A stretch of DNA of 64,000 bases from an uncultured Clostridia bacterium (GTDB lineage: Bacteria > Bacillota > Clostridia > Oscillospirales > Ruminococcaceae), in contig CALXCO010000011.1 of the NCBI GenBank assembly GCA_944386805.1, forward strand, positions 1-64,000. The letters run 5' to 3'. Made by a program: the position numbers and the translations under genes. Each line of letters starts with the position of its first letter. Position 1 is the first letter of the stretch. This document shows positions 16,272-24,635 of the stretch, piece by piece. The notes under the pieces were generated by a model. It had not been told where the DNA came from, ran no database searches, and saw nothing but the letters and a program-made list of their open reading frames with translations.

Positions 16272-17323
16272 TGTAGGATTACAATACATCTTGGACAAGT
16301 GAATAAAAAAAGGATGAAGGATAGGGCCAAATCGGTTAAAGTTGAGTTACCACACAACAACTTGACGAAAGGGGGCCATATCCTTCATGGGCAAGAGTAT
16401 AACACAGGACATGGCGTACAGGCAATCCTTAATGAAATACGCGGCGAAATACGGCGTCAGCCGTGCCAGTAGGAAATATAACAAAAGCCGGTCGTATATC
16501 TACTTCTGGCAGGGTCGCTGGGACGGAAGTGTGGAGTCCCTGACCTGTCAATCCCGACGTCCGCATAGTCACCCAAACCAGCACACTGAGGCAGAACTGA
16601 AGCTGATCCGGGATATGCGCCGCCGCAATCCGACGCTTGGCATGGTGGAGCTGTGGCACCGTTTGAGGCAGCGTGGCTATACCCGTCGTCCGGAAAGCTT
16701 GTTCCGGGTCATGCGGAAATTGGGACTGTTCCCTGCCGAAAAGTCAAAGAATTCTTACAAACCAAAGCCCTATGAGCAGATGACCTATCCCGGCCAGCGG
16801 GTCCAGGTGGATGTGAAAGTCGTTCCTCTACGTTGTATCACAGACCCTGAGTTGCGCCTGTTCCAGTACACTGCCATTGACGAGTTTACCCGTCTGCGCT
16901 TTCTGGCGGCTTATCCGGAGCAATCTACCTACTCCTCTGCTGATTTCCTGAAAAAGCTGGTGAAGTGGTATGCCCGTCGAGGCATTCGGGTAGAGTGCGT
17001 CCAAACAGATAACGGTTTCGAATTTACCAACCGTTTTTCCAACAGCAAGCGGGATCTGCCTACGTTATTTGAAGCAACGGCGAGAGAACTTGGAATCCGG
17101 CACAAGCTTATCCGGCCTTACACGCCGCGGCATAACGGCAAAGTAGAGCGCAGCCACCGGGAAGACCAGAAACGTTTCTATTCTTCCCACCGCTTTTATT
17201 CCTTTGCAGACTTTGAAAAGCAGCTCTCTGTCCATAACCGCCGCTCCAACAACTTTCCCATGAGGCCCCTTGGCTGGCTTTCTCCATCCGTGTTCTCTGT
17301 CCAATATGTTTGACAAACCTACA
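16272..17323 (+). mobile_element. IS481/IS1202-like insertion sequence, 1052 bp
   Basis: The element is bounded by imperfect inverted repeats that begin TGTAGG (left, 16272) and read TGTAGGTTTGTCAAACATAT from the right end (17323 inward). The left end shares TGTAGG, CAT and TTGGACA with it. One transposase gene fills the element. The flanking 27-bp direct repeats are much longer than the short duplications of most IS481 members and match the length I recall for IS1202-type elements. It appears intact. Confidence 0.88.
16387..17313 (+). CDS. DDE transposase, IS481-like
   Basis: A 308-residue transposase. It has an N-terminal helix-turn-helix pair (about 1-105) and an RNase-H-like integrase core (about 130-290). 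Acidic catalytic residues are visible in VQVDVKVV, VQTDNGFEF and GKVERSHREDQKRF, a DDE pattern. It occupies the whole insertion sequence, and GAAAGGGGGCC lies upstream of ATG 16387. No frameshift is seen, so it may be functional. Confidence 0.92.
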   Translation: MGKSITQDMAYRQSLMKYAAKYGVSRASRKYNKSRSYIYFWQGRWDGSVESLTCQSRRPHSHPNQHTEAELKLIRDMRRRNPTLGMVELWHRLRQRGYTRRPESLFRVMRKLGLFPAEKSKNSYKPKPYEQMTYPGQRVQVDVKVVPLRCITDPELRLFQYTAIDEFTRLRFLAAYPEQSTYSSADFLKKLVKWYARRGIRVECVQTDNGFEFTNRFSNSKRDLPTLFEATARELGIRHKLIRPYTPRHNGKVERSHREDQKRFYSSHRFYSFADFEKQLSVHNRRSNNFPMRPLGWLSPSVFSVQYV

Positions 17324-17350
17324 GGGAGCTTACCGCAAAACAGTGGTAGG
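17324..17350 (+). repeat. Right copy of the 27-bp target-site duplication
   Basis: Identical to 16245-16271. This copy still sits in its original downstream context (CTCCTTGATTTTT). Confidence 0.9.
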
Positions 17351-17366
17351 CTCCTTGATTTTTGAA
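17325..17366 (+). terminator. Original integrase terminator, now after the insertion sequence
   Basis: GGAGCTTACC pairs with GGTAGGCTCC across a ten-base loop and is followed by TTGATTTTT. Most of the hairpin lies within the duplicated target, so the complete version survives only on this side, where it now ends the transposase transcript. Confidence 0.75.
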
Positions 17367-17692
17367 TAAGAATATGTTATACTATATAAACAAATAAAGG
17401 TTTATGCGGCGAATAGTCTGGGGGTATCCGAGATGTGCTTCTTTGTTGGACAATGAAAACACCCTCGTTTTTTTACGACAATTTTTACGACAAACCAAAT
17501 AAAGTTATGACATCTTATGTGAGGTTATGTACTTTAATGAAAACGGTTTGGATTAACAAAGTAAGGAAAAGAGAGGTTAAATCAGGGTATAAGATACTCT
17601 CCCTTGAAATCCCCACAATGAAGCCGTTGGATAACTGAAATGGATTGATCATCTGAAAAGATAAGATAAAGCCCCAAGGGAAAAGAGTGAAT
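17351..17692. other. Gene-poor end of the integrative element
   Basis: No convincing gene is seen. The stretch is AT-rich and holds a perfect tandem 12-bp direct repeat TTTTTACGACAA at 17470-17481 and 17482-17493. Tn916-type integrases bind short direct repeats near element ends, so these are candidate arm sites and the element boundary probably lies between here and 17.69 kb. Confidence 0.4.
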
Positions 17693-18202
17693 TGCACCCC
17701 ATTTGTTAGACAGTATGGTATACTGATAACGAGTGGGGTGTTTTAATTATGCCAAAAGGAAAGCCAAATAAGAGATATACGCCAGAGTTCAAGCAATTGG
17801 TTGTAGAAACCATGAGAGAGGAACGTTTATGTATGAGCGAAACAATGCGAAGGTTTAAAATCAATGACCATGGCATCATCGAGCGTTGGGAGCGAATCTG
17901 TCTTGAAGAAGGTCCGGAAGGATTAGCGATAGAACGCAGAGGACGAAAAAGCAGCAGTCGGTCAGCAAGGTTATCTAAGGCGGTTGAAGAAGACCTCATT
18001 GCTGAGAACCAGCGGCTGCGTTGGAAAACGAATACTTAAAAAATTTGCAGGCCTTGGTTTTGGAAGAAGAGCGACGCCGGCATTGAAAATGCAGATAGTC
18101 CAAAAACTAAGGGCTTGCCGCCTGCACTGCACAGACAACAAGCCCTTTCGGTTGCTTGAACAATTTTTACATGAAAATATTGTCTAACTTTTTGGGGTCA
18201 CT
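17693..18202 (+). mobile_element. Decayed IS3-family (IS150-type) remnant
   Basis: The ends carry matching inverted repeats: TGCACCCCATTTGTTAGACA on the left and, reading inward from the right, TGACCCCAAAAAGTTAGACA. Between them only the first transposase gene remains, interrupted; the catalytic orfB is missing. It lies at the boundary between the integrative element and the chromosome-like region. Confidence 0.75.
17749..18180 (+). pseudogene. Broken IS3 orfA transposase gene
   Basis: The first 92 codons read as a helix-turn-helix IS3 OrfA (RYTPEFKQLVVETMREERL, MSETMRRFKI, AENQRLR). The frame is lost near 18028. Shifting frame restores the expected leucine-zipper residues ENEYLKNLQALVLEEERRR, and a second shift near 18080 restores MQIVQKLR. 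There are therefore at least two frameshifts and loss of the rest. Confidence 0.75.
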
Positions 18203-18232
18203 TCAAGAGTCCCTTATTTTTTGGGGGTGGGG

Positions 18233-18940
18233 TTAAATTGGAATAAACGTTCCCTGAAACAAAAAATAAGCGCAGAAATTGACAATCAGATGGGTTGTCA
18301 TGGTCGACAGCAATGTGTAATTTTTAAAATTGACCCAGAACAGACCGGGTATAAAACTCACGAGAAATCGCCAGACAAAGATGCCATAAAAACCGGTTAT
18401 CGAATCGAGATATTCGATTTGTCCAGGTATGTGTGCGACGCCAAAGATCATGGCAACTATGAAAATGACCAGATACCGGTTGGGAATTAGTTGCCCTAAA
18501 CGGTTCATCAGGTAACCACGGAAAAAAATCTCCTCACAGAATACAATTTCCAGGATAAGTAAGACCGTCATGATGATTTGAACGGGTGTTGCCTGACTGT
18601 AAGTGGGAAGGAGACGGACGATTTCGATGGTGTAGCTTCCTCTCATCACGGTCCAGTAAAACACAATGGTAAGAATCAGGTATCCTAAATAACAGGCAAT
18701 GGCGGAGAGAACACCGTAAACGATCTGTATCGGGATTTTCTGTTTTTGAAAGCCAAGCTGCCGGGGAATACTGGTTAAACTGACTTTTTCCGGCAGCAGG
18801 ATAAACGGAACGACAACGCCAAAAAACAGTAAGAGCAAATGCAATACCCTGATGTTTGGCCAGACAATACTGGCCCCAATTATCACAATTACAGCGAGAA
18901 TCACTTCCAGCGATAATCTGACCCTTGTTTTTTCTGTCAT
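18233..18940 (-). CDS. CPBP-family intramembrane metalloprotease
   Basis: A 235-residue polytopic membrane protein with the CAAX-protease/bacteriocin-processing (CPBP) signature: EEIFFRGYLMNRLG, FGVAHIPGQ with the conserved His, and a third His/Asn-containing helix near HLIVNF. Such proteins cleave within membranes or confer bacteriocin self-immunity. ATG 18940 has GGGAGG 10 nt upstream; longer readings extend into the promoter. The promoter is TTGCAT-17-TATACT (19006-18978, minus strand). Confidence 0.85.
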   Translation of the reverse strand: MTEKTRVRLSLEVILAVIVIIGASIVWPNIRVLHLLLLFFGVVVPFILLPEKVSLTSIPRQLGFQKQKIPIQIVYGVLSAIACYLGYLILTIVFYWTVMRGSYTIEIVRLLPTYSQATPVQIIMTVLLILEIVFCEEIFFRGYLMNRLGQLIPNRYLVIFIVAMIFGVAHIPGQIEYLDSITGFYGIFVWRFLVSFIPGLFWVNFKNYTLLSTMTTHLIVNFCAYFLFQGTFIPI

Positions 18941-18977
18941 ACAGAGATATCCTCCCTTACAGTTTACTATATAACGA

Positions 18978-19006
18978 AGTATACCATATGAATTGGTCGG
19001 ATGCAA
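18978..19006 (-). promoter_or_regulatory. Promoter of the CPBP gene
   Basis: On the minus strand TTGCAT (19006-19001) and TATACT (18983-18978) are 17 bases apart. Confidence 0.6.
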
Positions 19007-19050
19007 CGGACGATTCTGCCATATTAAAAACAGTTTTTTGCAAATAGCTA

Positions 19051-19105
19051 TTGACAAAACCTGGTAATGGAGATATAATGTCAGCGTGGGTTAGTGATAG
19101 CTAAC
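19051..19105 (+). promoter_or_regulatory. feoAB promoter with palindromic metal-regulator box
   Basis: TTGACA (19051-19056) and TATAAT (19074-19079) are 17 bases apart, a perfect consensus. Just after the expected start lies GTTAGTGATAGCTAAC (19090-19105), a dyad resembling DtxR/IdeR/MntR-family boxes. Iron-dependent repression is the likely control. A related site, TTAGCCATTGCTAA, occurs at 19386-19399 between feoA and feoB. Confidence 0.75.
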
Positions 19106-19139
19106 TATTACAGAAATTCCAAATAAGGAGAAAAGCATT

Positions 19140-19352
19140 ATGACTCTGAAACAGGCTGTCGAAGGAAAAGAATATACCATTCAGAAAATTGAAACAGATG
19201 ATGAGGAAATGGATGCTTTTCTGTTTTCTCTGGGATGTTATACCGGTGAATCGATTACCGTTGTCTCACACCTAAAGGGTGGGTGCGTGGTGTCTATCAA
19301 GGACGGCAGATATAATATCGACAATCAGCTTGCTGCGGCCATCATCATCTGA
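19140..19352 (+). CDS. feoA: FeoA-type ferrous iron transport protein
   Basis: A 70-residue SH3-like FeoA domain (MTLKQAVEGKEYTIQKIE, LGCYTGESITVVSHLKGG, then YNIDNQLAAAIII). FeoA is a small cytosolic accessory of the FeoB ferrous iron importer. It lies 93 bases before feoB, with a second regulator-like box in the gap. Confidence 0.88.
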   Translation: MTLKQAVEGKEYTIQKIETDDEEMDAFLFSLGCYTGESITVVSHLKGGCVVSIKDGRYNIDNQLAAAIII

Positions 19353-19445
19353 TGGCCGTGGAAGGTGCATTTTTTTGGCTCATAGTTAGCCATTGCTAAT
19401 TACATAAATCAATCCGAAAGGATCGTATATGAGGAGGAAAAAATC

Positions 19446-21476
19446 ATGAGAATTGCATTGACAGGCAACCCCAATTCGGGGAAGACGACAATGTACAATG
19501 CCCTGACCGGCCGGAATGAAAAAGTCGGCAACTGGGCGGGCGTAACGGTCGAAAAGAAAGAGCACCCGATTCGAAAGTCGTTCTGGTCAGGCGGCGAAGA
19601 GCTGATCGCCGTCGACCTTCCGGGCGCCTATTCGATGTCCCCGTTTACGAGCGAAGAGAGCATCACAAGTTCCTATGTCAAAAAGGAAAATCCGGATGTG
19701 ATTATCAATATCGTCGATGCCACCAATCTGAGCCGCAGCCTGTTTTTTACAACACAGCTGCTGGAATTGAGGATTCCAGTCGTTGTTGCGCTGAACAAGA
19801 GTGATATCAATGCCAAAAAGGAAACTCGGATTGACACGAAACTGTTGAGTGAAAAGCTGGGTTGTCCAGTTGTCGAGACAGTTTCCACCTCGGCGGAAGG
19901 ATTGAAAGCGGTTGTTGAAAAAGCGGTCGAAGTTGCTCACACGGCGCAGGCTGCGCCCTATCATCAGGGAGATATCGACCTGACCAGCAAAAAGGCGGTC
20001 GAACAAGCCGACCGGCAGCGGTTTACATTTGTCAATGAGATTGTCGATGCAGTCGAAACCCGCAAAATTCTGACCAGAGAAAAGAATTTTGGGGATAAAA
20101 TTGATGCAATTTTGACCAATAAATGGTTGGGGATTCCGATTTTTGCAGTCGTCATGTTTTTTGTCTTCCAGATTTCGCAGGTCTGGGTCGGCACACCGAT
20201 TGCGGACTGGATGGTCGGCTGGTTGGAGACTTTTCAGAGCTGGGTCGGCGGTCTGCTGGAAAACGCCAGCCCAATTCTGTCGGCATTGCTGGTCGATGGT
20301 GTAATCGGCGGTGTCATTGCGGTTATCGGATTTTTGCCGCTGGTCATGGTGATGTACTTCCTGATTGCACTTCTGGAAGACTGTGGATATATGTCCAGAG
20401 TTGCGGTTGTGTTGGACCCGATCTTCAAAAGGGTCGGCCTTTCCGGTAAATCGGTCATCCCGTTTGTCATTACGATTGGATGCGCTGTTCCCGGTATCAT
20501 GGCCAGCCGTACCATCCGCAATGAGCGGGAACGCAGAGCAACCGCAATGCTTGCTCCGTTCATGCCCTGCGGTGCAAAAATCCCGGTGATTGCGCTGTTT
20601 GCCGGTGCGTTTTTTGATGACGCAGGCTGGGTCAGTACGCTGATGTACCTGACCGGTATAGTCCTGATTTTTGTCGGTGCGCTGCTGGTCAACAAAATTG
20701 CCGGCTATAAGGCCAGAAAGTCCTTCTTTATCATCGAACTTCCGGAATACAAGGTACCTTCCCTCTGGGGAGCGTTTAAGTCGATGTGCAGCCGTGGCAA
20801 GGCGTATATCCGCAAGGCTGCAACCATCATCCTGCTGTGCAACACTGCTGTACAGATCATGCAGACCTTTGACTGGCACCTTGGTGTCGCCGAAACAGCG
20901 GACGCTTCCATCCTTGCGTCGATTGCCGGACCATTTGCATGGCTGCTGGTCCCGATTGTCGGCGTCCTTTCCTGGCAGCTGGCAGCTGCGGCAGTCACCG
21001 GGTTTATTGCAAAGGAAAATGTCGTCGGTACACTGGCGGTCTGCTTTGTCGGCCTTGAAAACCTGATCGATACCGAAGAATTGGCTCTGATGGAAGGCGC
21101 TGGCGCAGAGGTTGCCGGTATTCTTGCCATCACAAAAGTTGCAGCACTCGCTTATCTGATGTTTAACCTGTATACACCGCCCTGCTTTGCGGCGATTGGC
21201 GCGATGAATTCGGAGATGAAGAGCGCAAAGTGGATTTTTGGCGGTATCGGATTGCAGCTCGGCGTCGGTTATACCGTCGCTTACCTGGTCTATACCATCG
21301 GTACCCTTGTGACAGCTCCGGCTTCCCTGAATATTCCGGCGGCACTTGCCGGTCTGGCAGCGGTTGTCGTGTTTATCGCCGTGTTGGCGCTGCTGATTCA
21401 CCATTCCGGCCAGAAGGTGCAGCAAGAGTATGCGCTGGATTCTTCCGGGGCTAAAGGATATGTGGTAGGCGGATAA
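19446..21476 (+). CDS. feoB: Ferrous iron transporter FeoB (copy 1)
   Basis: A 676-residue membrane protein. The N-terminal G domain has GNPNSGKT (G1), DLPG (G3) and NKSD (G4), followed by a helical spacer and about eight membrane helices with the Gate motifs, including CAVPGIMASRT and PCGAKIPV. It imports Fe(II). GAGGAGGAAAAAATC precedes the ATG. The second FeoB at 36.6-38.6 kb differs in the G1 motif (GNQNCGKT) and has no Cys-rich partner. Confidence 0.95.
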   Translation: MRIALTGNPNSGKTTMYNALTGRNEKVGNWAGVTVEKKEHPIRKSFWSGGEELIAVDLPGAYSMSPFTSEESITSSYVKKENPDVIINIVDATNLSRSLFFTTQLLELRIPVVVALNKSDINAKKETRIDTKLLSEKLGCPVVETVSTSAEGLKAVVEKAVEVAHTAQAAPYHQGDIDLTSKKAVEQADRQRFTFVNEIVDAVETRKILTREKNFGDKIDAILTNKWLGIPIFAVVMFFVFQISQVWVGTPIADWMVGWLETFQSWVGGLLENASPILSALLVDGVIGGVIAVIGFLPLVMVMYFLIALLEDCGYMSRVAVVLDPIFKRVGLSGKSVIPFVITIGCAVPGIMASRTIRNERERRATAMLAPFMPCGAKIPVIALFAGAFFDDAGWVSTLMYLTGIVLIFVGALLVNKIAGYKARKSFFIIELPEYKVPSLWGAFKSMCSRGKAYIRKAATIILLCNTAVQIMQTFDWHLGVAETADASILASIAGPFAWLLVPIVGVLSWQLAAAAVTGFIAKENVVGTLAVCFVGLENLIDTEELALMEGAGAEVAGILAITKVAALAYLMFNLYTPPCFAAIGAMNSEMKSAKWIFGGIGLQLGVGYTVAYLVYTIGTLVTAPASLNIPAALAGLAAVVVFIAVLALLIHHSGQKVQQEYALDSSGAKGYVVGG

Positions 21477-21478
21477 TC

Positions 21479-21652
21479 ATGGAAAATGTCATAATCATCG
21501 TCCTTGTTTCCGTCATCATCGTCGCTGTCGTGATCTCCCTGTTCAGAGCCAAAAAGCGGGGTGAAACCTGTATCGGCTGCCCGTATTGCAAACAATGCAG
21601 CGGGAAGGGCGCATGCGGCAGTGAAAAACCAAACCAACCGCCCAACAACTGA
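21479..21652 (+). CDS. FeoB-associated Cys-rich membrane protein
   Basis: A 57-residue protein with one N-terminal membrane helix (ENVIIIVLVSVIIVAVVISL), a basic turn FRAKKRGE, and a Cys cluster TCIGCPYCKQCSGKGACG. This is the pattern of the FeoB_associated family found after feoB in Firmicutes. It begins 2 bases after the feoB stop. The Cys cluster may bind iron or an Fe-S cluster. Confidence 0.85.
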   Translation: MENVIIIVLVSVIIVAVVISLFRAKKRGETCIGCPYCKQCSGKGACGSEKPNQPPNN

Positions 21653-21695
21653 AAAACCGCCTGTTTGATTCTGATTGATTCAAACAGGCGGTTTT
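21653..21695. terminator. Bidirectional terminator between feoB and the P-type ATPase
   Basis: AAAACCGCCTGTTTGA (21653-21668) pairs with TCAAACAGGCGGTTTT (21680-21695), a 16-bp stem with T or A runs on both sides, serving both convergent units. Confidence 0.92.
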
Positions 21696-21707
21696 TATAT
21701 GAACGGT

Positions 21708-23579
21708 TTATTGTCTGCGCTTCCACGTTAAAAGCAGCGCGGAATTGATGATGACGAGGACAGAACCGGCGTTGTGCACCAGTGCTCCGATAACTGGTCC
21801 GAGCAGGCCGGTTATCGCCAGGATAATGGCCAGGAAGTTCAGCCCCATTGAGAAGGTCAGATTGATTTTAATGGTTTTCATCACCCGTTTGGATAGGGAG
21901 ACCAGATGCGGAAGTTCTTTGATTTCATCGTCGACCAGCGCAATATCTGCGGCTTCTACGGCAATATCACTTCCAACGCCGCCCATTGCGATGCCGACAT
22001 TGGCTTTTTTCAATGCAGGCGCATCATTGATTCCATCGCCAATCATGCAGACGCTGTTTCCGTTTTTCTGGTATGTATCGATCTGCCGAAGCTTGTCTTC
22101 CGGCAGGCAGTTTGCATGTACTTCACGGATGCCCAGCTGTCCGGCAATTGCTTCTGCGGCGTTTTGGTGGTCACCCGTCAGAAGCACTGGCTGGACACCG
22201 ATTTGGTTCAGTGCCTCGACCATCTGCCGTCCATCCTCGCGGATTGTATCCGACAGAGCCAGATAACCGGCGGGCTTTTCATCGATTGCGACATATATTA
22301 CAGTACAACCCTGATTCAGATAGTTTTCAGCGGATGTTTCCAGCGGTTGTACAGAACCGGCAGCTGTATTTTTGGAGATAAATTTCAGATTGCCCGCAAG
22401 GACCCGCCTGCCGTTGATTACGGCAGAAACACCTTCACCGGGAATCATTTTGAATTCATCGGCGATGGGCGGTTTTGTGCCATAGCAGCGGACAATCGCT
22501 TTTCCGAGCGGATGTTCACTCATCTGCTCCGCTGCGGCAGTCAGCGAATAAATCTCATCTTGGCTGTAATCGGATACGCTTTGTACCGCGGTGACCATCG
22601 GTGTGCCATAGGTAAGGGTACCGGTTTTGTCAAAGGTGATTTTGGTGACCTTGGCCAGCCGCTCCAGCGCATCCCCCTGACGTACCAGAAAGCCATGCTT
22701 TGTCGCATTGCCAATCGCGGCCATAATGGCGGTAGGCGTTGCCAGAACCAGTGCACATGGACAAAAGACGACGAGAATGGTAACAGCACGGATAATTTCA
22801 CCGGAGATCATCCAGGTCAGCGCTGCGGCAGTCAGTGCAATGACGACAATCCAGGTCGCCCAACGGTCGGCTAACCCTACAATTTTTGCCTTGCCAGCGT
22901 CGGCAGACTGTACCAGCCGGATCATTCGTTGGATGGAACTGTCCTCCCCAACTTTGGTTGCCTTCATTTCAAACGCGCCGAATTGGTTGACGGTGCCACT
23001 GGATACTTCGTCACCGGCGGACTTGTCCACAGGCAGTGATTCACCCGTCATAACAGCCTGATTGACCGAGGTTTCGCCTGACAGGATAATGCCATCGACC
23101 GGAACGGTTTCTCCGGGAAGAACGCGGATTACATCATCGATTTTGACCTGTTCGGCAGGAATTATTTTCTCAGTTCCGTCTGAAATAACCCTGGCGGTCT
23201 GCGGGGTGAGATGGACCAGTTTTTCGATACCGGCTCTGGCCTTAGCTACCGTCAGGTCTTCCAGTAAGGCGCCCAGCTGCATGATAAATGCCACCTCACC
23301 AGCTGCAAAATCTTCTCCGATACAGATTGAGGCAATCAGGGCGAGAGAAACCAGTACGTCTGCTTTGATGTCAAACGCGGTAATCAGACCGATGATTGCT
23401 TCAACCACAATCGGGATGCCACAGAGGATAATCGCAATCCATGCCGCGTCAAAGGGGAGTGGGTTCCAGCCGAAAATGCTGACAATCAGGGCAATACCGG
23501 AAATGATCAGAAACACAATCTCTTTTTTGGTACCGCCGAGTTCCATCAGCTGTTCCACCTTTTCGATGACCTTCCTCAT
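21708..23579 (-). CDS. Heavy-metal P1B-type ATPase
   Basis: A 623-residue metal-exporting ATPase without an N-terminal HMA domain. CPC (FCPCALVLATP) lies in the sixth helix, DKTGTLTYG is the phosphorylation site, SEHPLGKAI the nucleotide-binding loop, and GDGINDAPAL the hinge. The last helix reads HNAGSVLVIINSA rather than the AD-G of zinc/cadmium pumps or the MxxSS of copper pumps, so the metal is uncertain. The start 23579 has AAGGT 7 nt upstream (23585 also possible). A CsoR-like gene upstream and a palindrome near 23597 suggest metal-induced control. Confidence 0.92.
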   Translation of the reverse strand: MRKVIEKVEQLMELGGTKKEIVFLIISGIALIVSIFGWNPLPFDAAWIAIILCGIPIVVEAIIGLITAFDIKADVLVSLALIASICIGEDFAAGEVAFIMQLGALLEDLTVAKARAGIEKLVHLTPQTARVISDGTEKIIPAEQVKIDDVIRVLPGETVPVDGIILSGETSVNQAVMTGESLPVDKSAGDEVSSGTVNQFGAFEMKATKVGEDSSIQRMIRLVQSADAGKAKIVGLADRWATWIVVIALTAAALTWMISGEIIRAVTILVVFCPCALVLATPTAIMAAIGNATKHGFLVRQGDALERLAKVTKITFDKTGTLTYGTPMVTAVQSVSDYSQDEIYSLTAAAEQMSEHPLGKAIVRCYGTKPPIADEFKMIPGEGVSAVINGRRVLAGNLKFISKNTAAGSVQPLETSAENYLNQGCTVIYVAIDEKPAGYLALSDTIREDGRQMVEALNQIGVQPVLLTGDHQNAAEAIAGQLGIREVHANCLPEDKLRQIDTYQKNGNSVCMIGDGINDAPALKKANVGIAMGGVGSDIAVEAADIALVDDEIKELPHLVSLSKRVMKTIKINLTFSMGLNFLAIILAITGLLGPVIGALVHNAGSVLVIINSALLLTWKRRQ

Positions 23580-23596
23580 TGTCATACCTTCTTTCT

Positions 23597-23647
23597 ATAC
23601 CTATAGGGGTATATGTATATTATACAGCCGGCCAAATTCCCTGTCAA
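23597..23647 (-). promoter_or_regulatory. P1B ATPase promoter and CsoR-type operator
   Basis: On the minus strand TTGACA (23647-23642) and TATAAT (23624-23619) are 17 bases apart. Just downstream is ATACCTATAGGGGTAT (about 23597-23612), which resembles the G/C-tract palindromes bound by CsoR-family repressors. Confidence 0.75.
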
Positions 23648-23695
23648 GATATCAACAAAAAAGACAGTCTAAAAGACTGTCCCGGAAATTGGTGA

Positions 23696-23971
23696 TTATT
23701 GCATATTGGCAAAGCGTTCCACCGCTTTGGTAAAGTTTTCGATTGTCTTATCTGCGTCACCATGTTCGATGCCGTCCTTGACACAGTGTTTGATGTGTCC
23801 TTCCAGGACGATCTGACCGACCTTATGCAAAGCGGATTTTGCCGCATTGATTTGCGACAGGATGTCTTCGCAGGGAATATCCTCATCGACCATCCGATCA
23901 ATCGCCTGAACCTGACCAATAATCTTTTTCAGTCGGCGGTGCAGGTTCTCAGCATCCATACATTGTTTCAT
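23696..23971 (-). CDS. CsoR/RcnR-family metal-sensing repressor
   Basis: A 91-residue all-helical DUF156 repressor (LHRRLKKIIGQVQAIDRMV). Cys34, His59 and Cys63 have the spacing of the Cu(I) ligands of CsoR (C-H-C), which favours copper or a related thiophilic signal over nickel. GGAGG lies 7 nt before ATG 23971. It is divided from the ATPase gene by the operator-bearing promoter and probably represses it. Confidence 0.9.
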   Translation of the reverse strand: MKQCMDAENLHRRLKKIIGQVQAIDRMVDEDIPCEDILSQINAAKSALHKVGQIVLEGHIKHCVKDGIEHGDADKTIENFTKAVERFANMQ

Positions 23972-24023
23972 CTTCCAGCCTCCATATCGTCAGGGTATTG
24001 GTATCAACCCGGTTTTGCATGTA

Positions 24024-24455
24024 TTATCCACAGTTGCCGCTGGCCATCGGACAGCGGGCTGCCTGTTCACACGTTTCTTGAAGTAAATGTCCTTCCGGCG
24101 CATTTTCTCCGGAGCACTGAGGATTTGTCAGCACAAACCGTTCATCCATATTCTTTTCGCCCCATTCGCACATCAGTTCGAGAATCTGATCAAGCGAGCG
24201 TCCTTTTGGGGTGATCGAGTATTCGACCTTTGGGGGAATTTCGGGGTAAACGGTCCGCCAGATCAGATGATCCGCCTCCAGCTCACGCAGTTGATTGGTC
24301 AGTGTCCGCTGGGAGACATGGGCAATCTGGTGCATCAGTTCACTGAACCGGAGGGTGCCCTCCCGAATCAGACATTCCAGAATCAGCGGCTTGTACTTGC
24401 CGCCGATCATTTTAAGCGTTACTTCCATTTCACAGGTTACCTGAATTTTTTCCAT
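24024..24455 (-). CDS. HxlR-family transcriptional regulator
   Basis: A 143-residue winged-helix regulator (EMEVTLKMIGGKYKPLILECL, RFSELMHQIAHVSQRTLTNQLRELE, VEYSITPKGRSL). Its C-terminal tail is Cys-rich (six Cys in the last 35 residues), unusual for the family, and could sense redox or metal. ATG 24455 has GGAGGA upstream; 24467 is an alternative. It diverges from the MATE transporter gene, which it likely controls. Confidence 0.87.
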   Translation of the reverse strand: MEKIQVTCEMEVTLKMIGGKYKPLILECLIREGTLRFSELMHQIAHVSQRTLTNQLRELEADHLIWRTVYPEIPPKVEYSITPKGRSLDQILELMCEWGEKNMDERFVLTNPQCSGENAPEGHLLQETCEQAARCPMASGNCG

Positions 24456-24506
24456 ATGCTCCTCCATGGTGAAATACCTTTCACCTTGTAAAAACAAAGT
24501 GCCTTC

Positions 24507-24567
24507 TTGTACAGAATCCAAAAATTTATTATAATGATATTATACCGTAATTGCGTTGGTTTGTAAA
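24507..24567. promoter_or_regulatory. Divergent promoters of the HxlR and MATE genes
   Basis: Rightward: TTGTAC (24507-24512) and TATAAT (24530-24535), 17 apart. Leftward: TTTACA (24567-24562) and TATAAT (24544-24539), 17 apart. The two -10 boxes nearly touch, so one bound regulator could block both. Confidence 0.65.
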
Positions 24568-24635
24568 TCAGCAGGATTCGTTTGACACAGACAGGCGGTT
24601 CCTGTGGGCAAGGCGGGAAAAATGGGGGTGTTTTG

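Noticed and set aside
16245..17350. 27-bp repeats as attachment sites of the integrative element
   Set aside because: They abut the inverted ends of the insertion sequence exactly and enclose only its transposase, so a target duplication explains them better.
17435..17638. Short plus-strand frame of 67 codons after the insertion sequence
   Set aside because: No ribosome site and no recognisable domain; its start overlaps the tandem 12-mers, so chance is more likely.
19587..21425. 612-codon minus-strand frame opposite feoB
   Set aside because: It is rich in Cys, His, Arg and Asp without any fold, and lies wholly antisense to a clear FeoB.
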